The translations under genes and the position numbers were made by a program. DNA of 64,000 bases from Bin65 sp965221645 (GTDB taxonomy: Bacteria > Pseudomonadota > Alphaproteobacteria > Bin65): NCBI GenBank assembly GCA_965221645.1, contig OZ244899.1, positions 310,001 through 374,000 of the forward strand, given 5' to 3'. This document shows positions 9,836 through 19,135 of the stretch, one piece after another. Numbering within the stretch: position 1 is the stretch's first letter; each line of letters starts with the position of its first letter. Below the pieces are notes generated by a model that was not told the DNA's origin, made no database searches, and was given only the letters and a program-made list of their open reading frames with translations.

Positions 9836-10039
9836 CTATTTCTTTGCATAAGGCATCATCGGCCGAATTATCTTCTCATCGCTCTTGTCCAGAATGGTCG
9901 TTCCCCGATTGGTCCGTTTCATGGTGGTGGTTCGAGATGTCAGATTGTGCCGGCGGAAGGCAAAGTTGCGTTTGATCCTGCCGCCACCCGTCACCCCGAA
10001 CCGCTTCTTGACGGAGCTTTTTGTCTTCAGTTTGGGCAT
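9836..10039 (-). CDS. rpmI: 50S ribosomal protein L35
   Basis: A 67-residue basic protein beginning MPKLKTKSSVKKRF and ending MPYAKK, a full match to L35. The frame is open for 21 codons upstream, but family proteins begin exactly at MPKLKTKSS, so the start at 10039 is chosen. It is the first gene of rpmI-rplT-pheS here. infC, which commonly precedes it, is absent and tldD is divergent instead. Confidence 0.95.
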   Translation of the reverse strand: MPKLKTKSSVKKRFGVTGGGRIKRNFAFRRHNLTSRTTTMKRTNRGTTILDKSDEKIIRPMMPYAKK

Positions 10040-10432
10040 TTCGATCCTCGTTTCCGGGACACCCGTCAAAGTCGCGCCGGATCGTGGGGACTGGCGGTGC
10101 AATGCATGAGCTTGACTGGCCTAGGCATCACAACAAGACATCGCCAGCCTCAAGGCTGCAGCACCCACGTCTGCGATGCATTGCAGACTGCTGAACGTAA
10201 TCAGGCGAACCGCCGACAGCAAGCATGGGAATTGCGACATTTTCTGTGCTGTTTCGGGGATTGGCGGCATCAGCAGTTTTTTCGTCCCGCGCCTTTACCC
10301 GGTGACGGGGAGTCGCCATTTCTGGCTCAAGCCACTAGCCAACCGGTGCGCGTGACGAATCTGTATGCCTGTCCGTCAGCGCATGAACGCCCTGCAGGGC
10401 GCATGGAGACAGGCCCGGGACCTTGAACGCAA
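10040..10432. other. Divergent intergenic region between rpmI and tldD
   Basis: About 390 bases without a credible gene. It must hold the promoter and leader of the rpmI-rplT-pheS operon (leftward) and of tldD (rightward). Ribosomal-protein leaders often fold into autoregulatory structures. I cannot identify one by eye and see no tRNA. Confidence 0.45.
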
Positions 10433-11869
10433 ATGAGCGATACAGCCACCGCTGACACCCTGTTTTTCGATCGTACCGGCCTGAACCGCAAGCAGGTGGA
10501 GGGACTGGTTGCAAACGCCCTCCACGGAGCCGACGACGGGGAGTTGTATCTGGAATACACTCAATCGGAAAGCCTGGTATTCGACGACAGCCAGCTCAAG
10601 AGCGCGACTTTCGACGAAAGTCAGGGCTTCGGCCTGCGCTCGCTGGCGGGCGAAGCAACGGGATACGCCCATGCCTCCGATCTGTCGGAGGAGGCCATCA
10701 AGCGCGCCGCGATGACAGTACGGGCAGTGCATGTCGGTCACGGCGGCTCGCTCGACGTGGGACCGCGCAGCACCAGCCAGGCGCGTTATGCGGAAATCAA
10801 TCCCTTGCGGGAGATGCCTTTCGAAAAGAAGGTCAGGCTGCTTGAAGACATCAACGAGTACGCCCGGTCGAAGGATGATCGAATCCGCCAGGTTTCGGCA
10901 TCGATATTCGGCAAATGGCAGGCGGTGCTGATTGTCCGCGGCGACGGGCAACGCTCGTCGGACATACGCCCGCTGGTTCGCCTCAACGTTTCCATCGTCG
11001 TCGAGAAGGACGGTCGCATGGAATCCGGATCTGCCGGTGCCGGCGGTCGCGCGGCCTACGACGGATGGGTCGCTCCTTCCGTCTGGCAAGGGCAGGTCGA
11101 CGAAGCACTGCGGCAAGCGCTGACGAACCTGGAATCCGTGCCGGCTCCTGCCGGTGAGATGCCTGTGGTCCTGGGCCCGGGCTGGACGGGCGTACTTCTG
11201 CATGAAGCGGTCGGACATGGCCTCGAGGGCGATTTCAATCGCAAGGAAACGTCAACTTTCTCCGGCCGCATCGGCGAACAGGTCGCAGCAAGAAACGTCA
11301 CGGTTGTTGACGATGGCACCGTTCCAGATCGCCGCGGCTCGCTGACGATCGACGATGAAGGGACGCCGACGAGCCGAACTGTCCTGATAGAAGACGGCAT
11401 CCTGAAGGGCTACATGCAGGATCGACTGAATGCCCGGTTGATGGGTGTGACGCCTACCGGCAACGGCAGACGCGAAAGCTATGCCCACCATCCCATGCCG
11501 CGGATGACCAACACGTTCATGCTGGCCGGAAAGGACGCTCCGGAAGATATCCTGAAATCTGTCGACAAGGGTCTTTATTGCGTCAATTTCGGCGGCGGCC
11601 AGGTGGATATCACCAGCGGGAAATTCACCTTCAGCTGCACCGAAGCGTACAAGATCGAAAAAGGCAAGGTCGGACCGCCCGTGAAGGGTGCTACCCTGAT
11701 CGGCAACGGCCCCGAGGTCATGAACCGGATCAGCATGGTTGGCGATGACCTGAAACTCGATACCGGAATAGGCACGTGCGGCAAGAACGGTCAAGGTGTG
11801 CCGGTCGGTGTCGGCCAGCCGTCGGTCCGGGTCGACGGTATCACCGTTGGTGGAACCGAAGCGGCCTAG
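10433..11869 (+). CDS. tldD: Metalloprotease TldD
   Basis: Zinc-dependent peptidase of the TldD/PmbA (TldE) family, which processes peptides such as modified antibiotics and antitoxins. The 478-residue length is typical. The zinc site HEAVGH (residues 257-262) is intact within GVLLHEAVGHGLEGD, followed by the glycine-rich segment TFSGRIGEQVA and the C-terminal VDGITVGG seen in the family. Partner TldE is not in the window. In alphaproteobacteria tldD often stands apart from pmbA. No operon partner overlaps it. Confidence 0.95.
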   Translation: MSDTATADTLFFDRTGLNRKQVEGLVANALHGADDGELYLEYTQSESLVFDDSQLKSATFDESQGFGLRSLAGEATGYAHASDLSEEAIKRAAMTVRAVHVGHGGSLDVGPRSTSQARYAEINPLREMPFEKKVRLLEDINEYARSKDDRIRQVSASIFGKWQAVLIVRGDGQRSSDIRPLVRLNVSIVVEKDGRMESGSAGAGGRAAYDGWVAPSVWQGQVDEALRQALTNLESVPAPAGEMPVVLGPGWTGVLLHEAVGHGLEGDFNRKETSTFSGRIGEQVAARNVTVVDDGTVPDRRGSLTIDDEGTPTSRTVLIEDGILKGYMQDRLNARLMGVTPTGNGRRESYAHHPMPRMTNTFMLAGKDAPEDILKSVDKGLYCVNFGGGQVDITSGKFTFSCTEAYKIEKGKVGPPVKGATLIGNGPEVMNRISMVGDDLKLDTGIGTCGKNGQGVPVGVGQPSVRVDGITVGGTEAA

Positions 11870-12369
11870 GACAAGCACGTCACGAGGAACAACATGAGCG
11901 GTGCAGAACCAGCCCCTGCCGCCTGCAGCGGCCCTGGCCACGTGATTGCCGTACCGTTGGCGACATGCAGCGGGACGGTCTCGGACCGCGTTGACGACTT
12001 CGAATCACAGAAAACCGCTGACCTGCGCTGGAATCGCGATCGCTTGCTTCCTTTCAATGTTCGCTTTCCGGAGGGGCGGCATGTTGCTGGCGGACAGCGG
12101 GGCTTCCCCGACGACCGTGAAAGATCAGGAGGTTCGCAAGATCAGTTCGACATGCAACACGCGGCACTCGACGTCCCGATGCAAACCGGCAACGATACCG
12201 CTGCTTCGGCGCTCGGCCAACTCGGGGAGCAAGAAACCAGGCGGTTTTCGAGCCGCCTCGCAATACCTCATGAGCTGTCCTTCCCTCTTTTGAACATGAC
12301 GGTGCCGCCACGGCTCAAGGGGGGTTCATGCGGCAGGCGACCGCGTGAATCTGAAATAGCAACTGCGCC
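11870..12369. other. 500 bases without a recognisable gene
   Basis: An open frame from 11894 covers the stretch on the plus strand, but it has no domain, an unnatural amino-acid mix and overlaps the start of the next gene, so it is not called. No tRNA or repeat is visible. Confidence 0.4.
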
Positions 12370-13128
12370 GTGACCGACCCCTGGCGCCGGCAGAATGAAG
12401 GCAACGGTGCTCGAGAGAGTCCGGAGGGCGACACCTTTCGGGATCTGATCCCCGGTTTTGCGATTGCCGCGACCGTCATCGGGGCGCTGGCCTTGGCGGG
12501 CTGGTTGACAGGCGATGTCCTTGGCGTCTTCCCAAGCGCTGAAGACGGGCTTCATGTCGGCTTCCTCGTCGCGATTCTGGTGTTCCTGTGCAGCGGCCTG
12601 ATCACCGGCCTGCGTGCCAACATCGCCGGTGCGATCAAGTCGATTCTTGCCTGGATGGCGATCGGTCTGATCGCCATCACGGGATATGCCTATCGCGACG
12701 AGTTGACTGTCATCTGGAACCGCATTGCAGGCGAACTGTCGTCGGGATCGGCCGTCCGTGCCGATCGCAGCCTGACGATGCGCGCGGCGGCTAACGGCTC
12801 ATTTTTCATGGAAGTCTTCCTGAACGGGCAACGGACACGCATGCTCGTCGACACGGGCGCTAGCGCGTTGGCCCTGTCGCCCGGAGATGCACGGACCGCC
12901 GGTCTTGATCCCGCGCGCCTCCGCTATGACGTGCCAATCCGGACAGCCGACGGTGCAACGCGAGCAGCAAGGGTCGTCCTGGAAACCGTCCAGGTCGGCG
13001 GCCTGACCTTCCGAAACCGTCCCGGCCTTGTGCTCCGGCAGGGAACAATGTCCCTGCTTGGTGTCGACATCCTGCGGCGCTTTCGATCATTCGAGATCAG
13101 GGGCGACCGACTGATCTTGCGGTGGTAG
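12370..13128 (+). CDS. Membrane-anchored retropepsin-like aspartic protease (clan AA)
   Basis: A 252-residue protein starting at a GTG. Three hydrophobic segments (about residues 24-45, 60-80 and 88-107) anchor it in the inner membrane. They are followed by a soluble domain with the aspartic-protease motif LVDTGASALALS (Asp161-Thr-Gly) and a C-terminal LLGVDILRRF. This matches the TIGR02281 family of bacterial clan AA proteases, which work as dimers like retroviral proteases and probably face the periplasm. Its substrate is not known. It lies alone downstream of tldD and converges on the Yip1-like gene. Confidence 0.85.
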   Translation: MTDPWRRQNEGNGARESPEGDTFRDLIPGFAIAATVIGALALAGWLTGDVLGVFPSAEDGLHVGFLVAILVFLCSGLITGLRANIAGAIKSILAWMAIGLIAITGYAYRDELTVIWNRIAGELSSGSAVRADRSLTMRAAANGSFFMEVFLNGQRTRMLVDTGASALALSPGDARTAGLDPARLRYDVPIRTADGATRAARVVLETVQVGGLTFRNRPGLVLRQGTMSLLGVDILRRFRSFEIRGDRLILRW

Positions 13129-13236
13129 GCGCATCGAACACCTCGACCGGTTTCTCCCGCCCGGGGTAACTGACGGATCCAGGGAATTTCAGCGCAGAGG
13201 CCTTGAGCATGCCGTCCGGAAGCAGGTCAGACTCGA

Positions 13237-13812
13237 TCACGCGGGACCACCACCCAGCATCACGAATTGTTTTACCAAACCAAGCAACAACGCGATCACG
13301 AAAGCCAGGCTTTCGATCAGCAATGCCTGAGGCCAGGAGACATCCAGAGTAAGACGAATGATCAGCGCTTCCGCCGCCAGCACGACGACAAGGCTCAGCA
13401 CTATGAGATTGCTGGTCACCGCCAGCGGAAACAGCGCGAACGCGACGATGATCAGGGCCATCCGAAGGCCGGAAAGGATGATCTGCGCCCAGTTATAGAC
13501 TGTGATGTAGGTGGTATACCTGTCCACCAGGCCCGCACCGCGGCAGATATAGTAAGAAATCAGCGGCCACAACGCCCAGTTCAATGGGTAGTTGATGATC
13601 TCGATCAGCCAGAAGCGCCCGATGCTGACATCCTGCGGTACAGGGACGCTCAGCAGAAACAGGATATAGATCGGGGCCAGATAGACGGCGGCGTAGAAAG
13701 ATCGCCAGTACCCGTCGATCGTCAGGTTGAAGTCCTGCAGAGCGTTCGGATCCATGCGCATGACGCGGACCGCTCCCCCGACCGACTGCTTCGCCTCCTG
13801 CCAAACGCTCAT
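13237..13812 (-). CDS. Multi-pass membrane protein (Yip1-like)
   Basis: A 191-residue protein with about five hydrophobic segments (near residues 38-58, 68-88, 110-130, 132-152 and 165-188) and an amphipathic N-terminus beginning MSVWQEAK. The size and the position of the helices resemble bacterial Yip1-domain membrane proteins. No catalytic motif is visible. It is the last gene after tupA, 51 bases downstream and on the same strand, so it may be co-transcribed with the tungstate importer, although no functional link is known. Confidence 0.6.
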   Translation of the reverse strand: MSVWQEAKQSVGGAVRVMRMDPNALQDFNLTIDGYWRSFYAAVYLAPIYILFLLSVPVPQDVSIGRFWLIEIINYPLNWALWPLISYYICRGAGLVDRYTTYITVYNWAQIILSGLRMALIIVAFALFPLAVTSNLIVLSLVVVLAAEALIIRLTLDVSWPQALLIESLAFVIALLLGLVKQFVMLGGGPA

Positions 13813-13863
13813 GGCCCGGATGTAGGCGGTTCTGCCTTCCCTGTCGATTCCGATCAGCAGAAT

Positions 13864-14703
13864 TTACGGTCTGGCCGACCGTGCGAGGGGATAAAACAGC
13901 ACCTTGCCATCGATTCGGAACGATCCGATGGCGCGCTGGCCTGCGGGCGATACCAGCCACCGGACGAAGGATTGCGCCGCGCGCACATTGACGTGCGGAT
14001 GTTTCTGCGGGTTGACCACGATAACGCCGTAGGGATTCCGCAACCGGTAATCGCCTTCGAACAACAGGACCAGTGATCGCCGGTTCGCGAACGACAGCCA
14101 TGTACCGCGATCGACCAGCGTGTAGGCCGGCATGGTTGCGGCAATGTTCAGTGTTCGCCCCATGCCTGCGCCGATTTCCCTGTACCAGCCTTGCTGAACG
14201 GACGGGTTGACGCCAGCCGTGCGCCACAAACGGCGTTCCCGTTTGTGGGTTCCGCTGTCATCGCCGCGGGAAAGAAACGTGGCCATGGCATCGCGAATGC
14301 GCATCAGCGCCTGAGTGACGTCCACGGCCTCTTTTACCTTTGCCGGATCCCGTTCCGGACCGACGATGACAAAATCGTTGAACATGAGGGGATGGCGGCG
14401 AAGGCCATAGCCCTCCCGCAGGAATTTCTCTTCGGACGGCTTGTGGTGAACCAGAAGCACGTCGACATCTCCGCGGCGCGCCAGCCGAATGGCCTGCCCC
14501 GTGCCGACGGCGACGACCCGTACGGCAATGCCGGTCTTCCTGGTGAATTGTGGAAGAATGTAGCCGAACAAGCCCGAGGCTTCTGTCGAGGTTGTCGATG
14601 CAACGCGGATGGTTTCGGCCTTGGCGAGAACAGGCCCGGCGGGGAAACAGACCAGAGACAGGACAGCCGCACCCAGCGTCAGATACGCCCCCTCCCTTAC
14701 CAC
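13864..14703 (-). CDS. tupA: Tungstate ABC transporter, substrate-binding protein
   Basis: Periplasmic oxyanion receptor. A signal peptide (residues 1-28, ending in VLAKA) precedes a 250-residue mature protein. The anion-binding motif STTSTEASGL (36-45) is the TupA-type TTTS signature and differs from molybdate-binding ModA. The downstream SRGDDSGTHKRE stretch supplies a second binding loop. It overlaps tupC by seven bases and belongs to the operon tupB-tupC-tupA. Tungstate specificity is inferred from the family. Molybdate or vanadate cannot be excluded. Confidence 0.9.
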   Translation of the reverse strand: MVREGAYLTLGAAVLSLVCFPAGPVLAKAETIRVASTTSTEASGLFGYILPQFTRKTGIAVRVVAVGTGQAIRLARRGDVDVLLVHHKPSEEKFLREGYGLRRHPLMFNDFVIVGPERDPAKVKEAVDVTQALMRIRDAMATFLSRGDDSGTHKRERRLWRTAGVNPSVQQGWYREIGAGMGRTLNIAATMPAYTLVDRGTWLSFANRRSLVLLFEGDYRLRNPYGVIVVNPQKHPHVNVRAAQSFVRWLVSPAGQRAIGSFRIDGKVLFYPLARSARP

Positions 14704-15419
14704 CGCAACTCACCCTTGAGGAAAGCTTCGAGTTCCGCCGTCCGCGGCGCGGTCAGCAAAGTCGTTGCGGCGCCGGCCTCCAGCGCCCTGCCACGATGAA
14801 GAAATACAAGATCGTCGGCCAACCGGCGTGCCATGGCGAGGTCGTGAGTCGACAGGATCACAGTCCGGCCTTCGCGGCGCAACTCGACAATGATCTCCTC
14901 GATTCCCCAGCCGGCAGCGGGATCAAGGCTCGCAGTCGGTTCGTCCAGAAACAGAACCTCTGGATCGCGCGCCCAGGCCCGGGCAAACGTCAGACGCTGC
15001 TGCTCGCCGCCGGACAGGCTGCGCGCCCGTCGTCTGGCCAAATTCCCCAATCCAACTCTTTCCAGCGCCATGTGCGCTCGGTGAACCGCCGCTGACCTGT
15101 CGATCCCTTGCAGGCGTACGGCATGAACAATGTTCGACAAGACAGAGCGATTCAACAGAACCGGTTTCTGGAAAACCATGGCCTGGCGAGTTTGCGCCTT
15201 CGCCCCCGAAAGGTTGGACCATCGAACATGGCCGGCGTCCGGGGGAATCAAGCCGTGAGCGACCTTCAGCAGCATGCTCTTGCCGGCGCCGTTGGGGCCC
15301 AGCACGACCGTTGTCCGTTGTCGAGCCACCAGCATGTTGATCCGGTCCAGGATCGGCAGGCCCTCGTGTTGGAGCGAGATATTCTCGAGGGCCAGAGGAA
15401 GGATGCCGGGGCCTTGCAT
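14697..15419 (-). CDS. tupC: Tungstate ABC transporter, ATP-binding protein
   Basis: ATPase powering tungstate import. The 240-residue protein has Walker A GPNGAGKS (41-48), the Q-loop near MVFQKP (81-86), the ABC signature LSGGEQQR (135-142), Walker B VLFLDEPT (155-162) and the switch His in ILSTHD. It lacks the long regulatory C-terminal domain found in ModC. It lies 10 bases after tupB and overlaps tupA, consistent with one polycistronic mRNA. Confidence 0.92.
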   Translation of the reverse strand: MQGPGILPLALENISLQHEGLPILDRINMLVARQRTTVVLGPNGAGKSMLLKVAHGLIPPDAGHVRWSNLSGAKAQTRQAMVFQKPVLLNRSVLSNIVHAVRLQGIDRSAAVHRAHMALERVGLGNLARRRARSLSGGEQQRLTFARAWARDPEVLFLDEPTASLDPAAGWGIEEIIVELRREGRTVILSTHDLAMARRLADDLVFLHRGRALEAGAATTLLTAPRTAELEAFLKGELRW

Positions 15420-15429
15420 CGTCCGGCCC

Positions 15430-16152
15430 TTAACGATCCACGCCCAGCAGCGCCGCTTCCGGCATGCTGCGCTCTCGCACCATCCACGCGGCGGTGTTCA
15501 GGACTATGGCCAGCGTGACCAGCACAATGCCCAAACCCAGTGCCAAGGCCAGATTCCCGCGGCCGGTCTCAAGCGCAATCGCAGTCGTCATGGTGCGGGT
15601 ATGGTGGGCGATATTGCCGCCAACGATGATGACGGCGCCGACTTCGGCTGCAGCGCGACCGAAGCCGGCGAGAACGGCGGTAAACAGTGCAGCGCGGCCG
15701 TCCCACAGCAGGGTTGGAATGGCTCGCATCCGGCTGCTGCCCAGGGACGTCAGCTGTTCTCGATAGTCCAGCCAAAGCGCCTCGGTGATCTGCCGAGTCA
15801 GGGCGGTCACGATCGGCGTTACCAGGATTGCCTGGGCGATGATCATCGCGCCCGGGGTAAAAAGAATGTTCAGGCTGCCGAGCGGCCCGCTGCGCGACAG
15901 CATCAGATAGATCATCAGGCCGACCACGACCGGCGGCAATCCCATCAAGGCGTTGATCAGGATAATGAGCGCCTTGCGGCCCCGAAACCGGCAAACCGCC
16001 AAAGCGCCGCCCAGGGGCAGGCCAATCAGACAGGACAGGAATACCGCCGCCAGATTGACTTCCAGAGACAGGGCAATGATCTCCCACAGCCGGGCGTCGA
16101 AGCTCAGCAGCAACTGGAAGGCGGCGGCAAATCCGGCAGCAATATCCGTCAT
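15430..16152 (-). CDS. tupB: Tungstate ABC transporter, permease
   Basis: Inner-membrane channel subunit. The 240-residue protein has five to six hydrophobic helices and the permease EAA-like loop around GFGRAAAEVGAVIIVGGN, where the ATPase docks. The family is the TupB/ModB-like permeases. First gene of tupBCA. In a methylotroph this importer could provide tungsten for a formate dehydrogenase, but that is inference: no such enzyme is in the window. Confidence 0.9.
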   Translation of the reverse strand: MTDIAAGFAAAFQLLLSFDARLWEIIALSLEVNLAAVFLSCLIGLPLGGALAVCRFRGRKALIILINALMGLPPVVVGLMIYLMLSRSGPLGSLNILFTPGAMIIAQAILVTPIVTALTRQITEALWLDYREQLTSLGSSRMRAIPTLLWDGRAALFTAVLAGFGRAAAEVGAVIIVGGNIAHHTRTMTTAIALETGRGNLALALGLGIVLVTLAIVLNTAAWMVRERSMPEAALLGVDR

Positions 16153-16213
16153 CGAACCGATTTATGGGAAGGAAGCCCGTGCGGGAAAGAGGCCAATTCG
16201 CGCCGCCGACCCA

Positions 16214-16447
16214 TCAAGGCATCGTATCCAGGCCGGACTTGAGGACGCGCCTCGATGCGCCCTGTGAATCGGCAGCCGGCAGTTCCCGGCCACAACGGCA
16301 GACTGGCTCGGAAAGGCGGGCATCCATGGCAGGCTTTCGCACAAGTCGCTCGCGCGAGGGTCGTGCGATCGCATGCAGGGGCACGACCTTGAGGGCGGGC
16401 GGGCCTTCGATCCGGGCGCAAGGTTCCTGGCAATCAGGACAAGGCAT
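16214..16447 (-). CDS. Possible small zinc-ribbon-like protein
   Basis: A 77-residue frame between dapE and tupB, read from an ATG at 16447. It starts MPCPDCQEPC and later has VCRCGRELPA: a Cys-x2-Cys pair and a Cys-x-Cys-Gly pair, about 40 residues apart, which could bind one zinc ion. Codons favour G/C in third position as in real genes nearby. There is no clear ribosome binding site and I recognise no family, so this is tentative. The rest of the interval 16153-16520 shows nothing else. Confidence 0.3.
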   Translation of the reverse strand: MPCPDCQEPCARIEGPPALKVVPLHAIARPSRERLVRKPAMDARLSEPVCRCGRELPAADSQGASRRVLKSGLDTMP

Positions 16448-16520
16448 GCATGATGAATGAAAAAACAGAAAGCCCACAAACACGAATCAAGCGTGATGGG
16501 ACAGACAGGCCTGCTGCCCC

Positions 16521-17672
16521 TCATGCCGGAAAGAGCTTGTCGAGAACCCGGACGTAAATTCGCGACAGGGCTTCCAGGTCAGCTACCGGCATCTGCTCAT
16601 CCACCTTGTGCATGGACTTGCCGATCGCGCCGAACTCGGCAATCGGACAGTACTTGTGCAGAAACCGGGCATCGGAGGTGCCACCGGTAGTGCCGAGTTC
16701 CGGTCGTCTGCCGAGTTCTGCTTCCACAGCGTCGGCAATGGCGTCCGAGAGCGGACCCGGAGGGCAGAGGAAAGACTCGCCGGATACGCGGACTGACAGG
16801 TCGTATCGCTCCCCGGCGCCGAGAGCGGCATCGAACCGTTCGCGGATCCAGGCTTCCAGCGTCTCTCCGGACCACAGGTCGTTGAAGCGCGAGTTGAACG
16901 TCGCGCTGGCCCGAGCCGGAATGATGTTGGAGGCAGGGTTACCGACGTCCACCGTCGATACCTGCAGCGTGGTTGCCTGGAAATGCTCCGTCCCGTCGTC
17001 TATTTCGACGTTGGTGATCGCAGCCAGCATCCGGACGAGTCGATGGATCGGGTTGTCGGCCAGATGCGGATAAGCGGTGTGCCCCTGAATACCTTGGACG
17101 ATGACCTTTCCGGTCAGGCTGCCCCGCCGGCCGATCTTGATCATGTCGCCCAGCGCCTCGGGATTGGTCGGTTCCCCGACCAGGCACATATCCGGCTTCT
17201 CGTCCCGTTCATCGAGCCACTCCAGTACCTTCGCGGTGCCGTTGATGGCGTCGCCCTCTTCATCTCCAGTGATCAGAAGGCTGATCGAGCCGCCGAAGTC
17301 CTTGCCGCGGCGGTCGAGAAAGGTCGACGCCGCCGAGACGAAGGCGGCAATTGCCCCTTTCATGTCTGCGGCGCCGCGTCCGTACAGAACCCCATCCCTC
17401 ACCTCGCCGCCAAACGGATCGTGAGTCCAATCCGACGGATCGCCTTCCGGGACAACGTCGGTATGCCCGGCAAAGCAGAAATTGGGCGCAGCGGCGCCCA
17501 AACGGGCATGGAGGTTGTCGACCCGCGCCGCGCCGGCGCCAAAGGACAAGCGATGGCAGCTGAATCCCAGGCTCTCCAGGGCCGCTTGCAGGACATCCAG
17601 GGCGCCTTCGTCCCGCGGCGTGACAGAAGGCTTTCGGATCAATTCCTGGGCGAGAGGAAGTGTTTCGATCAT
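16521..17672 (-). CDS. dapE: Succinyl-diaminopimelate desuccinylase
   Basis: Hydrolyses N-succinyl-LL-diaminopimelate in the lysine and peptidoglycan pathway. The 383-residue M20 metallopeptidase has the first metal site FAGHTDVVP (His70 with Asp72), the bridging Asp103 in GRGAADMKG, and the catalytic and metal Glu pair 138-139 in GDEEGDA. The lid domain lies between about residues 180 and 290. It follows dapD, 111 bases downstream on the same strand, so two steps of the succinylase branch are together. Confidence 0.96.
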   Translation of the reverse strand: MIETLPLAQELIRKPSVTPRDEGALDVLQAALESLGFSCHRLSFGAGAARVDNLHARLGAAAPNFCFAGHTDVVPEGDPSDWTHDPFGGEVRDGVLYGRGAADMKGAIAAFVSAASTFLDRRGKDFGGSISLLITGDEEGDAINGTAKVLEWLDERDEKPDMCLVGEPTNPEALGDMIKIGRRGSLTGKVIVQGIQGHTAYPHLADNPIHRLVRMLAAITNVEIDDGTEHFQATTLQVSTVDVGNPASNIIPARASATFNSRFNDLWSGETLEAWIRERFDAALGAGERYDLSVRVSGESFLCPPGPLSDAIADAVEAELGRRPELGTTGGTSDARFLHKYCPIAEFGAIGKSMHKVDEQMPVADLEALSRIYVRVLDKLFPA

Positions 17673-17783
17673 GTATCACCTGCGCATCGATGGCGAGAAC
17701 GCGTCGGTGGATGCCGCCGCGAGGGTCCCAGCCGAAAAAGCCCGGATTCCGTCCGGCATGACGCAGGTGGATTTCGCAACCGA

Positions 17784-18617
17784 TCAGTCACGCAGCAGTT
17801 CGTTGACGGACGTCTTGGACCGTGTCTGGGCATCCACCTGCTTCACGATCACTGCGCAATACAGGCTCGGCCCGCCGTCGGGATCCGGCAGAGAGCCCGG
17901 GACGACCACCGAATAGGCCGGCACTTCGCCGCGATGCACCTCGCCCGTGGTTCGGTTCACGATCCTTGTCGAGGCACCGATGTAAACGCCCATCGAGAGA
18001 ACCGCGCCTTCGCGCACGATCACGCCCTCGGCGATCTCCGAGCGCGCGCCGATGAAGCAATTGTCCTCGATGATGACCGGATCGGCCTGCAATGGCTCCA
18101 GGACACCCCCGATGCCGGCGCCACCGGAAATATGGCATTTCCTGCCAATCTGTGCACAGGATCCTACGGTCGCCCAGGTATCCACCATCGTCCCTTCGTC
18201 CACATAGGCGCCCAGGTTGACGAAAGACGGCATCAGGACGACGCCCTTGGCGACAAAGGCCGACCGGCGAACGATGCAGTTAGGGACAGCACGAAACCCG
18301 GCCTCGCGGAATCGGCTGTCGTCCCACCCCTCGAACTTGGACGGCACCTTGTCCCACCAACTGGTCTTCTGGCCCGGACCGCCGCCGATCGGTTCCATGT
18401 CGTTGAGACGAAATGACAGCAGAACCGCCTTCTTGACCCACTGGTTGACTGTCCAGTTGCCGTCGCCGCCCTTCTCGGCCACGCGAACCTGACCGGAGTC
18501 GAGGGCGTCCAGCGTATTGTCCACGGCGTCACGGATCGCGCCGGTGTCGATTGCACCGACCGAGTCGCGGTCTTGCCACGCGGCGTCGATCGTGGCGGCG
18601 AGGGTATCGTGGCTCAT
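17784..18617 (-). CDS. dapD: Tetrahydrodipicolinate N-succinyltransferase
   Basis: Succinylates tetrahydrodipicolinate, the step before the aminotransferase and DapE. Starting at MSHDTLAATI (18617) gives 277 residues, the usual length. The frame is open for 21 more codons, but those residues are not conserved. The C-terminal half is a left-handed beta helix built from hexapeptide repeats such as GAYVDEG, GSCAQIG, GAGIGGV and GARSEIA. The preceding segment TWATVGSCAQIGR is the conserved acyl-transfer region. Confidence 0.95.
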   Translation of the reverse strand: MSHDTLAATIDAAWQDRDSVGAIDTGAIRDAVDNTLDALDSGQVRVAEKGGDGNWTVNQWVKKAVLLSFRLNDMEPIGGGPGQKTSWWDKVPSKFEGWDDSRFREAGFRAVPNCIVRRSAFVAKGVVLMPSFVNLGAYVDEGTMVDTWATVGSCAQIGRKCHISGGAGIGGVLEPLQADPVIIEDNCFIGARSEIAEGVIVREGAVLSMGVYIGASTRIVNRTTGEVHRGEVPAYSVVVPGSLPDPDGGPSLYCAVIVKQVDAQTRSKTSVNELLRD

Positions 18618-19135
18618 GGCGGCTGGCATATCGGTCATCCCAGGGTCGGCAAACCTTAGCTGCACCTTGTCCCCTGTCAACGCGCTGCTGCGCGCATGTC
18701 ATCAGGGAGAGTCTGTCGATCCAGATCGCAGCGATCACCGCCGCGTGGGCGTGACAACTCCTTTCACGAAAGCCAGTGCTCGTCCCGGGGCGTGCGCAGG
18801 ACGAGTTCCCGCGCGACGATCGACAGTCAGTGAATGGATACCGCGAAGTGGCAGCGGGTCGAATTCGCGTCGGCCGGTATTCGGCAACTGCGAGACGGAC
18901 ATGGCCGCATCGGGCGATACCGGATCTGCGCGGATTTCGGTCTTGTCTGGTCGCAGGGGCATGTCACATGCGCGGCCAGTCTTTCCCGGAGCAAGGCGTC
19001 GCCGTGCCGGCGTCGGACGCGCCCTGCCGACGCTTCTGTCCGGCTCGACGACGGATAACGGGTGATCGACACGCCGGGACCCTGCCGGACGCATTCGAGC
19101 CTCCGGTCAGAACGCGCCTCGGCCGCAGAGGAGAA
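18618..19135. other. About 520 bases without a recognisable gene
   Basis: Separates dapD from ptsN, both leftward. It contains short frames on both strands without motifs. The promoter of dapD-dapE should be near 18620-18700. No repeat or RNA gene is seen. Confidence 0.4.

Noticed and set aside
11894..12373. A 159-codon frame after tldD
   Set aside because: No family, poor composition and overlap with the start of the aspartic protease gene.
13237..16152. Calling the tup genes modABC (molybdate)
   Set aside because: The TTSTEASGL motif of the binding protein and the short ATPase without a C-terminal regulatory domain fit TupABC better.
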